A stretch of 64,000 bases of DNA from Kutzneria sp. CA-103260 (GTDB taxonomy: Bacteria > Actinomycetota > Actinomycetes > Mycobacteriales > Pseudonocardiaceae), in contig NZ_CP073318.1 of NCBI RefSeq assembly GCF_018263855.1, positions 7,130,001-7,194,000 on the forward strand. Direction: 5' to 3'. The number at the start of each line of letters is the position of its first letter. Position 1 is the stretch's first letter. The translations under genes were made by a program, and so were the position numbers. Positions 43,472 through 51,631 of this stretch are shown one piece after another. The notes under the pieces are model-generated. The model did not search any database. It was not told where the DNA came from and worked only from the letters and a program-made list of their open reading frames with translations.

Positions 43472-44423
43472 CATCGGGCTGATCGGCGCGACCGGGATCG
43501 CGGAGAAGGCAGTGCTGCGCCCCAGCGCCGCCTTCGACGACGTGACCGTGCGGGCCGTGGCGGCCAGTGATCCGGTGCGGGCCAAGGAGTTCGCCCGCCG
43601 CAACGGCATCGACCGCGTGCACGGCTCGTACGCGGAGCTGGTCGCCGATCCCGGTGTCAACACGGTTTACGTGTCGCTGCACAACTCCGCGCACCGGGAG
43701 TGGGTGGTCGCCGCCGCTGAGGCAGGCAAGCACGTGATCGTGGAGAAGCCGCTGTGCCTGTCAGCGGCGGAATGCGCGGAGATCGCCGCCGCCGCGGCCG
43801 GCGTGCAGGTGATCGAGGCCGTGCCGACGATCGGCCATCCGTGGGCGGCGGCGGTCCGGGAGATGATCACCGACGGTAGGTACGGGCCGCTGACCGGGAT
43901 CCGCACCGAGATCCGCTTCGGCGTCCCGGTGGCGGGCAGCTACCGGGAGCGGCCGGAGCTGGGGGGCGGCATCTTCCTGGACAGCGCCAGCTACTGGCTG
44001 CAAGCCGTGCAGGCCACGGTCGGACTCGACGGCGCGGTCGGGTCCGGCCGGTCGGCCTTCGACGGGGCAGGCGGCGTCGACCGCTCCTTCGACGCGACCC
44101 TGACCTGGCCCGACTGCACCGCCGAGCTGCACTGCGAGGTCGGCGACAAGCACCTCGCCAACCACGAGTTCATCTTCGCCGAGGCGTCGGTGCGGATCCG
44201 GAACTTCCTGCTGCCGGCGGCCGGCACGCTGCCGCTGAACCTGGTCATCCGGCGGGCCAACGGGACCAAAACCGTGGAAGCGTTCCCACCGGTCGGCTAC
44301 TACGACCTCCAGCTGGCCCGCGCCCGTGACATCGTGGCCGGTGGCAGTGGTGAACTCGCCGCCGCCATCGACCGCATCACGCTGATGGCCGCCATCCATC
44401 GGCAGGCCAGGGAGGCGTCATGA
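43461..44423 (+). CDS. Gfo/Idh/MocA-family NAD(P)-dependent oxidoreductase
   Basis: 320 residues. Rossmann motif LIGATGIAEKAV at the N-terminus; the family catalytic Lys lies in the EKP motif VIVEKPLCLSAAECAEIA. The C-terminal alpha/beta domain opens with RYGPLTGIRTEIRFG and contains GGGIFLDSASYWLQA, the GG..D.g.H-like helix where the usual His is replaced (DSASYW). Members oxidise sugar or inositol hydroxyls or reduce keto groups, often in nucleotide-sugar and aminoglycoside pathways. In this operon it sits before a kinase and a glycosyltransferase, which suggests a sugar or cyclitol part of the product. Ribosome site GAGGGGAG; ATGA overlap with the next gene. Confidence 0.88.
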   Translation: MPLDIGLIGATGIAEKAVLRPSAAFDDVTVRAVAASDPVRAKEFARRNGIDRVHGSYAELVADPGVNTVYVSLHNSAHREWVVAAAEAGKHVIVEKPLCLSAAECAEIAAAAAGVQVIEAVPTIGHPWAAAVREMITDGRYGPLTGIRTEIRFGVPVAGSYRERPELGGGIFLDSASYWLQAVQATVGLDGAVGSGRSAFDGAGGVDRSFDATLTWPDCTAELHCEVGDKHLANHEFIFAEASVRIRNFLLPAAGTLPLNLVIRRANGTKTVEAFPPVGYYDLQLARARDIVAGGSGELAAAIDRITLMAAIHRQAREAS

Positions 44424-45388
44424 CAAGCATCAACAGCTACCAGCGGCATGTCGACGACGAGCAGTTGGCCGGCGTGCTCGCGGCGTCGGGGGTGGAGCCG
44501 AACCGGTTGGCCGGGCGGGAGGAGCTGGGCGAGGCCAGCTACAACACCGCCTACCGGCTGCGGCTCACCGACGGCTCGGGGCTGGTGCTGAAGATCGCTC
44601 CGGACCCGTCGATGCCGGGCCTGTCCTACGAGCGCGACCTGATGCGGACCGAGACCCTGTTCTACCGCACGGCAACCGCGCTGCCGGTGCCCCAGGTGGT
44701 GCACGCCGACTTCTCCCGATCGGTGTTGGACACCGACTTCCTGCTCATGACCGAGTTGCCCGGCGGGAACTGGTACGGCCTGCGCGAGGAGATCGGCGAC
44801 GCCGACCGGGAGCGACTGCGGCGGGACCTCGGCCGGCTGGTCGCCGGCCTGCACCGGATCACCGGTGAGACTTTCGGCTACCCGCAAGGGGAAACCTCGC
44901 CGAGCTGGCGCACGGCGTTCCTGGGCATGCTGGACGCGCTGCTGGCCGACGCCCTGCGCTGGGAGACGCCGCTGCCGCGCTCGGTGACCCAGATCCGCCA
45001 GCTGATCGGCGCCAACGCCTACGTGCTCGACGACGTGACCACGCCGGCGCTGGTGCACTTCGACCTGTGGCCGGGCAACATCCTGGTGCAGGACAAGGAG
45101 ATCACCGGCGTCGTCGATGGCGAGCGGGCGTTCTGGGGCGACCCGCTGGCCGAGATGGTGTCGCTGGCCCTGTTCGGCGACATCGCCGACGACGCCGCGT
45201 TCCTGGACGGCTACGGCGGCATCGAGTTCACCGACTCGGCGCGGCGGCGGCTCGCGCTGTACCGGACCTACCTGTACCTGATCATGCTCATCGAGGGCGA
45301 CCCGCGCGGCTACTCGGGGCCGGACCGGGCGGCCCTGGTCAAACTGACCTCGATGTGCCTGCGCAAGGCGTTGGGGGAACTCCAATGA
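44420..45388 (+). CDS. APH-like small-molecule phosphotransferase
   Basis: 322 residues of the aminoglycoside/choline kinase superfamily. GEASYNTAYRLRLTDGSGLVLKIAP gives the nucleotide loop and Lys. LVHFDLWPGNILVQ is the Brenner (HxDxxxxN) catalytic loop, with the usual HGD changed to HFD but catalytic Asp and Asn kept. GVVDGERAFWGDPLAEM supplies the metal-binding DxD-type strand. It may phosphorylate a pathway sugar or the final product, the latter giving self-protection. ATGA overlaps on both sides (44420-44423, 45385-45388). Confidence 0.87.
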   Translation: MTSINSYQRHVDDEQLAGVLAASGVEPNRLAGREELGEASYNTAYRLRLTDGSGLVLKIAPDPSMPGLSYERDLMRTETLFYRTATALPVPQVVHADFSRSVLDTDFLLMTELPGGNWYGLREEIGDADRERLRRDLGRLVAGLHRITGETFGYPQGETSPSWRTAFLGMLDALLADALRWETPLPRSVTQIRQLIGANAYVLDDVTTPALVHFDLWPGNILVQDKEITGVVDGERAFWGDPLAEMVSLALFGDIADDAAFLDGYGGIEFTDSARRRLALYRTYLYLIMLIEGDPRGYSGPDRAALVKLTSMCLRKALGELQ

Positions 45389-46410
45389 TCGAGATCCTCA
45401 CCTCCGGTGTCGCCCTCGGCGTGCACGTGCCCGGCCTGCTGCTGGCCGACCGGCTACGGGAGCGGGGCGTGCCGGTCGGCGTCAGCGTGCTGGAACGCCT
45501 GCTCCCCGAGAGCAAGCTGGCCACCACCGCGACCATGAAGTTCGCCTTCCACCGGAACTTCCGGGTCGCGCTGGCCGGCCAGAAGGTGGCGGGCTCGCCG
45601 GCCGACTCGGTCGATCCGGTGGCGGTGGCAGCGTTGTTCGCCGACTGGCGGGCCCGGGGTGTGGACCGGGTGGTGGTGTTCTCCGGCTTCTGGCTGCCCC
45701 TCCTCGCCGGCTACGACTGCGAGATCGACGTGTGCCACGTGGATTCCGTGGAGTCGCCGTCATTCACCAAGACAGTCACGGATCTTGACGTTCGCCATGT
45801 GCGGCTGGCTGACGCCGAGGCCGGCACGATCCCGTGCAGCATCCCGGTCAGCACCGAGCCGCCGGTGCCGTGGGCGGAACGCGAGCAGCGGGTGTTCCTG
45901 CACGGCGGCGGCTGGGGCATGGGCACCTACCGCGAGCGGGTCGGCGAGCTGCTGGAACACGGGCTGCGGCTGGACGTCATCGCCTACGAGGGCCGGGACG
46001 TCACGGCCGAGGGCGTGCGCTACTTCATGGTCGACCCGGAGTGGCATCCCTGGCTGGACAACGGATATCCGCCGTTCGGCCAGGTCCTCGCCGACGGCTC
46101 CACCCAGTTCGCGCGCAGCCAGGGCCACCACGGCTCGTTCGACCTGACCCGGGCGGCGATGGCCACCGTGAGCAAGCCGGGCGGCGGCACGCTGCTGGAC
46201 TCGCTGTGGTCGGCCACGCCGGCCGTGCTGCTGGAGCCGTTCGGCGCGCACGAGCAGCGCAACGCCGACCTGTGGTGCGCCCTGGGCTTCGGCATCCCGT
46301 TCGACACCTGGCGGGAGTCCGGCTTCGACCCGGAGTTGTTGCGGCCCTTGCACGAGGCGCTGCTGAAGGCCGATATTCCCGACTATGCCGAGGAGTTGGC
46401 CCGCCGATGA
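45385..46410 (+). CDS. GT-B fold glycosyltransferase (UGT/MurG-like)
   Basis: 341 residues. The N-terminal start ILTSGVALGVHVPGLLLADRLRERGVPVGV is the acceptor-domain Rossmann strand of GT-B enzymes. The donor site is recognisable in VSKPGGGTLLDSLWSATPAVLLEPFGAHEQRNADLW, matching the GG.gT..E....PA....P....E..NA pattern of family 1/28 transferases. It lacks the classical HCGWNS motif, so the exact GT family is open. It begins inside the kinase stop and ends inside the C-domain start (4-nt overlaps). Likely role: sugar attachment to the carrier- or ligase-made product. Confidence 0.75.
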   Translation: MIEILTSGVALGVHVPGLLLADRLRERGVPVGVSVLERLLPESKLATTATMKFAFHRNFRVALAGQKVAGSPADSVDPVAVAALFADWRARGVDRVVVFSGFWLPLLAGYDCEIDVCHVDSVESPSFTKTVTDLDVRHVRLADAEAGTIPCSIPVSTEPPVPWAEREQRVFLHGGGWGMGTYRERVGELLEHGLRLDVIAYEGRDVTAEGVRYFMVDPEWHPWLDNGYPPFGQVLADGSTQFARSQGHHGSFDLTRAAMATVSKPGGGTLLDSLWSATPAVLLEPFGAHEQRNADLWCALGFGIPFDTWRESGFDPELLRPLHEALLKADIPDYAEELARR

Positions 46411-47603
46411 CGACCGTGGAGACCTCCTGGCCGCTGTCCATCTGGCAGCGCCAGTGCATGACCGACGAGCAGACGCGGCCGGGCGTGTTCACCGACCCCT
46501 ACTTCACCATCAACGCCGTCGTCGATCTGGACCAGCCGTTGAATCTCGTCGTGCTGCAACGGGCCCTGGACGAACTGCTGCGGCGGCACGAGCTGCTGCG
46601 CACCCGGTTCGCCGAGGACGCCCAGGTGGTCGCTCCCCAGGTCGCCGGGGTCATCGAGCAGGTCGACGAGGTCGCCCTGCACTTCCCGGTGCCGGCCGAC
46701 AGCCCGACGCCGCTCGTGCTCACCGTGTCCGGCAACAAACTTTCCCTGCACCTGCAACACCTGGCCTGCGATCCGCCGACGGTGTGGGCCGCCCTCACTG
46801 AGCTCGCCGCCCTCTACACCGCCGAACTCGGCGGCCCGGCCGTGCCGCCACCGTCGGCTCAGTTCGGCGAGTATGTGGTGCACGAGCTGGAACAGGAGCG
46901 CGTCGGCCTCGACGCGGCGCGGGCCTGGTGGCAGAGTTCCCTGGGCGGCAAGCGGTTCGCCCGCGTGCGTCCGGACGCCGGCGCCGAGGGTTTCGAGTAC
47001 CGGGGCGAAGTCCTGTCCGCCAACGACTACGCCGCCCTGGAGCGGCTGGCCCGGACCCACCGCGGCACCGCCTTCACGACCATGTTCGCCGCCCTGGCCT
47101 GTGCCATGGGCCCGCGGATGGATGGCGGGGATCTCATCTTCTCCACCGTGTTCCGCAAGCGCGACCGTCCACAGTGGCAGCGGATGCTGGGTCCCTGCTT
47201 CGCCCCCACCTTCGTGGCCATCCCCGCGCCGCCCGCCGAGCTGACCGCCGACTACTCCCGGGTCGTTCGCGACGTGCTGCTGAAGTCCCAGCGGCACAAC
47301 CGTTTCGACCTCATCGAGCTGCGTGGCCTCAGCCCCGACATGGCCGAGTCCACGACGCTGCGCACCTTCTTCGAGCTCATCCCGGCCGAACGCCCGATCG
47401 GCCTCGTCTTCGGGCCGGCGACCGGCCGCGTGGCGGAGGCCGCCGGCCCGCTGATGCGCATCACGACCCGAATGAGCGTGCGGGCCCGCAACACCGAGGA
47501 CGGTTCGGTGGTCGGTCACGTCAGCGGCGGCCCCGGCGGCTGGCAGGAGTCGACGGTCCGCCAGCTGTGGCGGGATGTTGCCGGCATGGTCAGGAGTGAA
47601 TGA
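46407..47603 (+). CDS. Stand-alone condensation-domain protein with altered HHxxxDG motif
   Basis: 398 residues, about one NRPS condensation domain. C1-like entrance SIWQRQCMTDEQ; C2-like LVVLQRALDELLRRHELLRTRF. The C3 active site reads QHLACDP (residues 117-123): second His118 and Asp122 are kept, the first His is Gln and the Gly is Pro. Downstream FSTVFRKRDRPQWQRMLGPCF and a RHNRFDLIEL segment correspond to C4-C5. It could condense the ACP-bound acyl group with an amine or hydroxyl, or transfer it to the sugar. It is the last gene of the operon and overlaps the convergent GNAT gene by 14 nt. Confidence 0.8.
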   Translation: MTTVETSWPLSIWQRQCMTDEQTRPGVFTDPYFTINAVVDLDQPLNLVVLQRALDELLRRHELLRTRFAEDAQVVAPQVAGVIEQVDEVALHFPVPADSPTPLVLTVSGNKLSLHLQHLACDPPTVWAALTELAALYTAELGGPAVPPPSAQFGEYVVHELEQERVGLDAARAWWQSSLGGKRFARVRPDAGAEGFEYRGEVLSANDYAALERLARTHRGTAFTTMFAALACAMGPRMDGGDLIFSTVFRKRDRPQWQRMLGPCFAPTFVAIPAPPAELTADYSRVVRDVLLKSQRHNRFDLIELRGLSPDMAESTTLRTFFELIPAERPIGLVFGPATGRVAEAAGPLMRITTRMSVRARNTEDGSVVGHVSGGPGGWQESTVRQLWRDVAGMVRSE

Positions 47604-48303
47604 ACGGCGTGGTCGTGGCCAGCTGCACGAAGCCGAGCCGTTGCAGGATCGGGCTGCTGTCGTCGGAGGCGTCCACCTGGAGGTAGCGGAATCCCCGAGC
47701 CGCCGCCAGCCGGGCCCGGTGCGCCACCAGGGCCTTGAACAGGCCGCGGCCCCGCCACGACGGCAGCGTGCCACCGCCCCACAGGCTGGCGAACTCCGTG
47801 CCGCGGTGGAACTCCACCCGCGCCGCCGACACCGCCTCCCCGCCGGCCAGCACCACAAAGCCGAGCTGGTTGTCCGGGTCGGCCAGCAGCCGCCACGCCA
47901 CCTTCGCGTAGTCGCCGCCGAACACCTCGTTGTGCACCTGGACGAACTGCTCGGCGGTGGCCACGTCGGTCACCGGCACGATCTCCGCCCCCGACGGCAG
48001 CGGCGCCTCGGTCGGCAACTCGTCGATCACCGCCACCAGCAGCGCCTCGGCCGGCTCTGCCGTGAATCCCGCTTTCCGCAACCGATCCGCGAGATCCGCC
48101 GGCTGGTCGTAGGAGTAGTGCTTCCACTCCCAGGGCAGCCCCAGCTCGGTGAAAGTCCTGACGTGCTTGGCGATCGCCGCGTCCGCGGTCCGCTCGTCCA
48201 GGTCGGTGCTGACCACCCCGGCCCAGTCGTCCTCGATCAGCACGTCCCCGCCGGCCCGGCGGATCTGACGGTCGAATTCCCGCAGCACGAAGTCTCGGTC
48301 CAC
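47590..48303 (-). CDS. GNAT-family N-acetyltransferase
   Basis: 237 residues from a GTG. The C-terminal GNAT core contains AVSAARVEFHRGTEFASLWGGGTLPSWRGRGLFKALVAHRARLA, with the acetyl-CoA loop WRGRGL (R-G-x-G-like), then GFRYLQVDASDDSSPILQRLGF. The N-terminal ~100 residues are less conserved. It may acetylate an amine of a small molecule; its position against the end of the cluster makes self-resistance or tailoring possible, although the opposite orientation argues for independent control. Confidence 0.82.
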   Translation of the reverse strand: MDRDFVLREFDRQIRRAGGDVLIEDDWAGVVSTDLDERTADAAIAKHVRTFTELGLPWEWKHYSYDQPADLADRLRKAGFTAEPAEALLVAVIDELPTEAPLPSGAEIVPVTDVATAEQFVQVHNEVFGGDYAKVAWRLLADPDNQLGFVVLAGGEAVSAARVEFHRGTEFASLWGGGTLPSWRGRGLFKALVAHRARLAAARGFRYLQVDASDDSSPILQRLGFVQLATTTPFIHS

Positions 48304-48362
48304 CGCCGCAGTATGCCGCCCCGGCCGATCTGAAGCCTCCGCATTTCACCGGCGAGCCCTTC

Positions 48363-48395
48363 GTCATGAAGGGCCCCATCCTCACGTTGAACGTG
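48363..48395. repeat. Half copy of the 15751-15807 inverted repeat
   Basis: 33 nt starting GTCATGAAGGGCCCC are identical to 15753-15785: most of the left arm, the centre, and six bases of the right arm. The sequence then diverges. It lies between the divergently placed 5' end of the GNAT gene and the 3' end of paaK, so it can no longer form the long hairpin. Confidence 0.85.
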
Positions 48396-48407
48396 CGGGC
48401 GGCGGGC

Positions 48408-49727
48408 CTAGTCCTTCGGGCGGTCGTCGATGACCCGCTTCAGCTTGCCGACCGACCGCTCCAGCGTCTCCGGGTCCACGACCTCGACCGCGACCGTCAC
48501 GCCGACGCCGTCCTTGACCCGGCCGACGATCTCGGTGGCCGCGGCGACCCGGAGTTCGGCGGCGGCGTCCGGGCGGGCCTCGACCACCACGGTCAGGTGG
48601 TCCATCCGCTCGCGGCGGCTCAGCCGCAGCTGGAAGTGCGGGGACAGGCCGGCGGTGCCGAGCACGATCTCCTCGATCTGGGTGGGGAACACGTTCACCC
48701 CGCGCAGGATGATCATGTCGTCGCTGCGGCCGGTGACCTTGTCCATCCGCCGGAACGCCGGCCGGGCGGTGCCGGGGCGCAGCGCGGTCAGGTCCCGGGT
48801 GCGGTAGCGGATGATCGGCAGGGCCTGCTTGGTCAGCGAGGTGAACAGCAGCTCGCCGGTCTCGCCGTCCGGCAGCACGTTGCCGAAGACCGGGTCGATC
48901 ACCTCGGGCAGGAAGTGGTCCTCCCAGACGTGCAGGCCGTCCTTGGTCTCCACGCACTCCTGGGCCACCCCGGGCCCCATCACCTCGGACAGTCCGTAGA
49001 TGTCGACGGCGTGCAGGCCGGCCCGCTGCTCGATCTCGGCCCGCATCTTCTCGGTCCACGGCTCGGCGCCGAAGATGCCGACCCGCAGCGAGCTGCCGGC
49101 CGGGTCGATGCCCTGCCGCTCGAACTCGTCGAGCAGGGTCAGCATGTACGTCGGCGTGACCATGATGATCTCGGGCCGGAAGTCGGTGATGATCTGCACC
49201 TGGCGCGCGGTCATGCCGCCGGAGGCCGGGATCACCGTGCAGCCCAGCTTCTCCACGCCGTAGTGCGCGCCCAGGCCGCCGGTGAACAGGCCGTAGCCGT
49301 AGGCCACGTGCACCTTGTGGCCGGGCCGGCCGCCGGCGGCGAAGATGGAGCGGGCCATCACGGTGGCCCAGGTGTCGATGTCCTCGGCCGTGTAGCCCAC
49401 CACCGTCGGCTTGCCGGTGGTGCCGCTGGAGGCGTGGATGCGCCGGACCCGCTCCTGGGGCACGGCGAACATGCCGAACGGGTAGTTGTCGCGCAGGTCG
49501 TGCTTGGTGGTGACCGGGAAGTTCGCCAGATCGGCCAGCTCGCGGCAGTCCTGCGGCCGCACCCCGGCCTCGTCGAACTTCTTGCGGTAGAAGGGCACGT
49601 TCTCGTACGCGTGCTGGAGTGTCCACTGTAGACGGATCAGCTGGAGCGCCCGCAGCTCGTCGACGGACAGCCGCTCGACGGCGGTCAGCTCCTCGGCGGC
49701 CGGCGCCGCATCCCATCCTGCGGTCAT
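48408..49727 (-). CDS. paaK: Phenylacetate-CoA ligase
   Basis: 439 residues, the standard PaaK length (~435). ANL adenylation motifs: SSGTTGKPTVVGYT (P-loop, near residue 100), VAYGYGLFTGGLGAHYGVEKLGC, GIFGAEPWTEKMR, YGLSEVMGPGVA, RYRTRDLTALRP, and the PaaK C-terminal RSDDMIILRGVNVFPTQIE. It converts phenylacetate to phenylacetyl-CoA. No paaABCDE epoxidase or other paa gene is near. Start MTAGWDAAP at 49727, with GGAG 7-10 nt upstream. A strong promoter and PaaR-like operator precede it. Confidence 0.92.
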   Translation of the reverse strand: MTAGWDAAPAAEELTAVERLSVDELRALQLIRLQWTLQHAYENVPFYRKKFDEAGVRPQDCRELADLANFPVTTKHDLRDNYPFGMFAVPQERVRRIHASSGTTGKPTVVGYTAEDIDTWATVMARSIFAAGGRPGHKVHVAYGYGLFTGGLGAHYGVEKLGCTVIPASGGMTARQVQIITDFRPEIIMVTPTYMLTLLDEFERQGIDPAGSSLRVGIFGAEPWTEKMRAEIEQRAGLHAVDIYGLSEVMGPGVAQECVETKDGLHVWEDHFLPEVIDPVFGNVLPDGETGELLFTSLTKQALPIIRYRTRDLTALRPGTARPAFRRMDKVTGRSDDMIILRGVNVFPTQIEEIVLGTAGLSPHFQLRLSRRERMDHLTVVVEARPDAAAELRVAAATEIVGRVKDGVGVTVAVEVVDPETLERSVGKLKRVIDDRPKD

Positions 49728-49741
49728 CGTCGACTCCAGTG

Positions 49742-49765
49742 TTAACTGACCGAACGGACGGTTAA
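49742..49765. promoter_or_regulatory. PaaR-like palindromic operator of paaK
   Basis: A 24-bp dyad with TTAAC (49742-49746) and GTTAA (49761-49765) as outer arms and GACCG / CGGAC inside. It contains the ACT-N-ACCG ... CGGT half-sites that I recall for TetR-family PaaR operators of actinobacteria. It lies directly downstream of the -10, ideal for repression. Confidence 0.65.
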
Positions 49766-49793
49766 GAATGTGCCCTGGTCGCGGCCTTGTCAA
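49765..49793 (-). promoter_or_regulatory. paaK promoter
   Basis: Minus-strand TTGACA (49788-49793), a perfect -35, 17-nt spacer, CATTCT (49765-49770). The operator follows at once. Confidence 0.7.
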
Positions 49794-49864
49794 GGATGCG
49801 GGCACGGTGTCGCCCGCTGTCCTAAACTGGGTGTGAGGGGGTGACCACAGGGCGAGAGGAAGCA

Positions 49865-50857
49865 ATGCCGCGAGCAACGATTCGCGATGTCGCGCGGGCG
49901 GCGGGCGTGTCGGTCTCCACGGTGTCCAGGGTGTTCACCCGGCCGGAGCTGTTCCGCGACGAGACGCGGCTGAAGGTGCACGCCGCCGCCGAGCAGCTGA
50001 ACTACTCCCCCAACCGCAACGCCGCCTCGCTGACCACGGGCCGCACCGCCAACATCGGGCTGGTGGTGCCCAACCTGGCCAACCCGCTGTTCCCGGAGAT
50101 GATCAAGGCCGCCCAGCACGGCGCTCGCGAGCACGGCCTGGCCGCGCTGCTGGCCGACAGCGACGACAGTGCCGCTGACGAGGAGAAACTGGTGCACGCC
50201 CTGGCCAAGGACGTGGACGGGCTAATCCTGTTCTCCTCGCTGCTGTCCCAGGAGCAGATCGCCTCGGTCGGCCCGCTGCGGCCGCTCGTCTTCGTCAACC
50301 GGCACGTGCCCGGCCACCGCAGCGTGCTCGTCGACGCCCCGCACGCCATGTCGCTGCTGACCCAGTACCTGGCCAATCTCGGACACACCGCCGCCACCTA
50401 CTACCCCGGGCCCGACAACTCGTGGGTCGCCCACGACCGCCTCGCCGCCCTGCGCAAGGCCTCGTCCGCCGCCGGCGTCGAGCTCACCGTCGCCCCCATG
50501 GGCCCGGCCACCTTCGAAACCGGCAGCGACGCCGCCGACGCCCTCGTACGGCGGCCGTTACCGACCGCTGTGCTGTGCTTCAACGACCAGATGGCCATGG
50601 GCGTGGTCGCCCGGCTGCTGCAACTCGGCGTCCGGATCCCCGGGCAGACCAGCGTCACCGGCTGGGGCGGGACCAAGATGGCCGCGTACTCCACCCCGGC
50701 CCTCACCACCATCGCCGCGCCGCTGGCCGACCTCGGCTCGGCCGCCGTCGCCGAACTCCTGTTGGCCCAGAACGACGAGCCCGACACCGACCCGGCCCCG
50801 GTGACCCTGGAGGCGACGCTGCTGGCCCGTGCCACCACCGGCCGCGCCCGTGACTGA
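49865..50857 (+). CDS. LacI-family transcriptional regulator
   Basis: 330 residues from the ATG at 49865 (GAGGAA ribosome site). The LacI HTH is canonical: ATIRDVARAAGVSVSTVSRVF, followed by the hinge NYSPNRNAASLTTGRT. The periplasmic-binding-protein-like effector domain contains IGLVVPNLANPLFPEMIKAAQHGA, GLILFSS and TAVLCFNDQMAMGVVARL. In these regulators the ligand is usually a sugar or nucleoside; none is suggested by neighbours. It is divergent from paaK with overlapping promoter regions; TAAACT (49823-49828) is a candidate -10. Confidence 0.9.
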   Translation: MPRATIRDVARAAGVSVSTVSRVFTRPELFRDETRLKVHAAAEQLNYSPNRNAASLTTGRTANIGLVVPNLANPLFPEMIKAAQHGAREHGLAALLADSDDSAADEEKLVHALAKDVDGLILFSSLLSQEQIASVGPLRPLVFVNRHVPGHRSVLVDAPHAMSLLTQYLANLGHTAATYYPGPDNSWVAHDRLAALRKASSAAGVELTVAPMGPATFETGSDAADALVRRPLPTAVLCFNDQMAMGVVARLLQLGVRIPGQTSVTGWGGTKMAAYSTPALTTIAAPLADLGSAAVAELLLAQNDEPDTDPAPVTLEATLLARATTGRARD

Positions 50858-50860
50858 GTC

Positions 50861-51484
50861 CTATTCGGACAGTCGAGCCGGCTTGGGCACGCTCGGATAC
50901 ACCAGGCGCGCCACCACCGGCGGCACCAGCAGCAGGAGGATGCCGAAGTAGTTGATGTCGTGGAAGACGGCGGCCAGCAGGAAGGCGACCGCCATCGCGA
51001 TGGCGCTGCCGATGGCGTTGAACAGCCAGCGGACCGTGATGCCGTCGCCCTCGACGGCCAACTCCGGGTGGGCCCGCACGGTCCAGCTCATCACCGCGTG
51101 GCAGGTGCTGTTGACCACCATGGTGCCGATGTAGAGCAGGCAGGTGAACTTGTCGGTGCCGAACGCGCCGACCATCTGGGTGGCGAACGGCAGCACCACG
51201 ACCGTCAGCAGCCACAGCAGGTTCACCATGAACAGCATCTGGTTGTAGGCCCGGATGTGCTCGAACAGCCGGTGGTGGGCGATCCACTGCCGGCTGATCA
51301 CCACGAAGCTGAGCAGGAAGCTCCATATCTGCTGCTGGTGACCGGTGACCGCCTCCAGCGGCTCGCCGTGCGCGGCCACCACCTCCGGCACGATCTCGGT
51401 GAGCGGCAGCACCAGCAGGGTCAGTGCGATCGCGACGACGGCGTCGGTGAAGAACACCAGGCGTTCGGGCGACTTCTCGGTCAT
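50861..51484 (-). CDS. TMEM175-like (DUF1211) membrane channel
   Basis: 207 residues. The first helix carries the family signature FFTDAVVAIALTLLVLPL, the filter-lining F(S/T)D motif of TMEM175 potassium channels. Five further hydrophobic helices follow (WSFLLSFVVISRQW, LFMVNLLWLLTVVVLPFA, LLYIGTMVVNSTCHAV, AIGSAIAMAVAFLLAAVF, FGILLLLVPPVVARLVY). Bacterial members form tetrameric, weakly K+-selective channels. It converges on the LacI gene with a 3-bp gap. Confidence 0.82.
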   Translation of the reverse strand: MTEKSPERLVFFTDAVVAIALTLLVLPLTEIVPEVVAAHGEPLEAVTGHQQQIWSFLLSFVVISRQWIAHHRLFEHIRAYNQMLFMVNLLWLLTVVVLPFATQMVGAFGTDKFTCLLYIGTMVVNSTCHAVMSWTVRAHPELAVEGDGITVRWLFNAIGSAIAMAVAFLLAAVFHDINYFGILLLLVPPVVARLVYPSVPKPARLSE

Positions 51485-51631
51485 CGGTTCCCTCGGGCAG
51501 ATCGGGACAAGTCATGGCGCGCGGCCGGGCGGGCCAGCCTAACCGGCGGCCGGACTGTACCGCGCGATCACCGGCGCACTGTGTCCATTCGGGATACGAG
51601 GACGTCACCGTGGGGGAAGCCGGGGCTCCCC

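Noticed and set aside
42012..47603. Assignment of the cluster to a known NRPS, aminoglycoside or RiPP class
   Set aside because: Adenylation, thioesterase, aminotransferase, cyclitol synthase and precursor-peptide genes are all absent from the operon.
49776..49828. LacI-gene promoter
   Set aside because: TAAACT is a fair -10 but no -35 at 16-18 nt was found; mentioned only in the gene entry.
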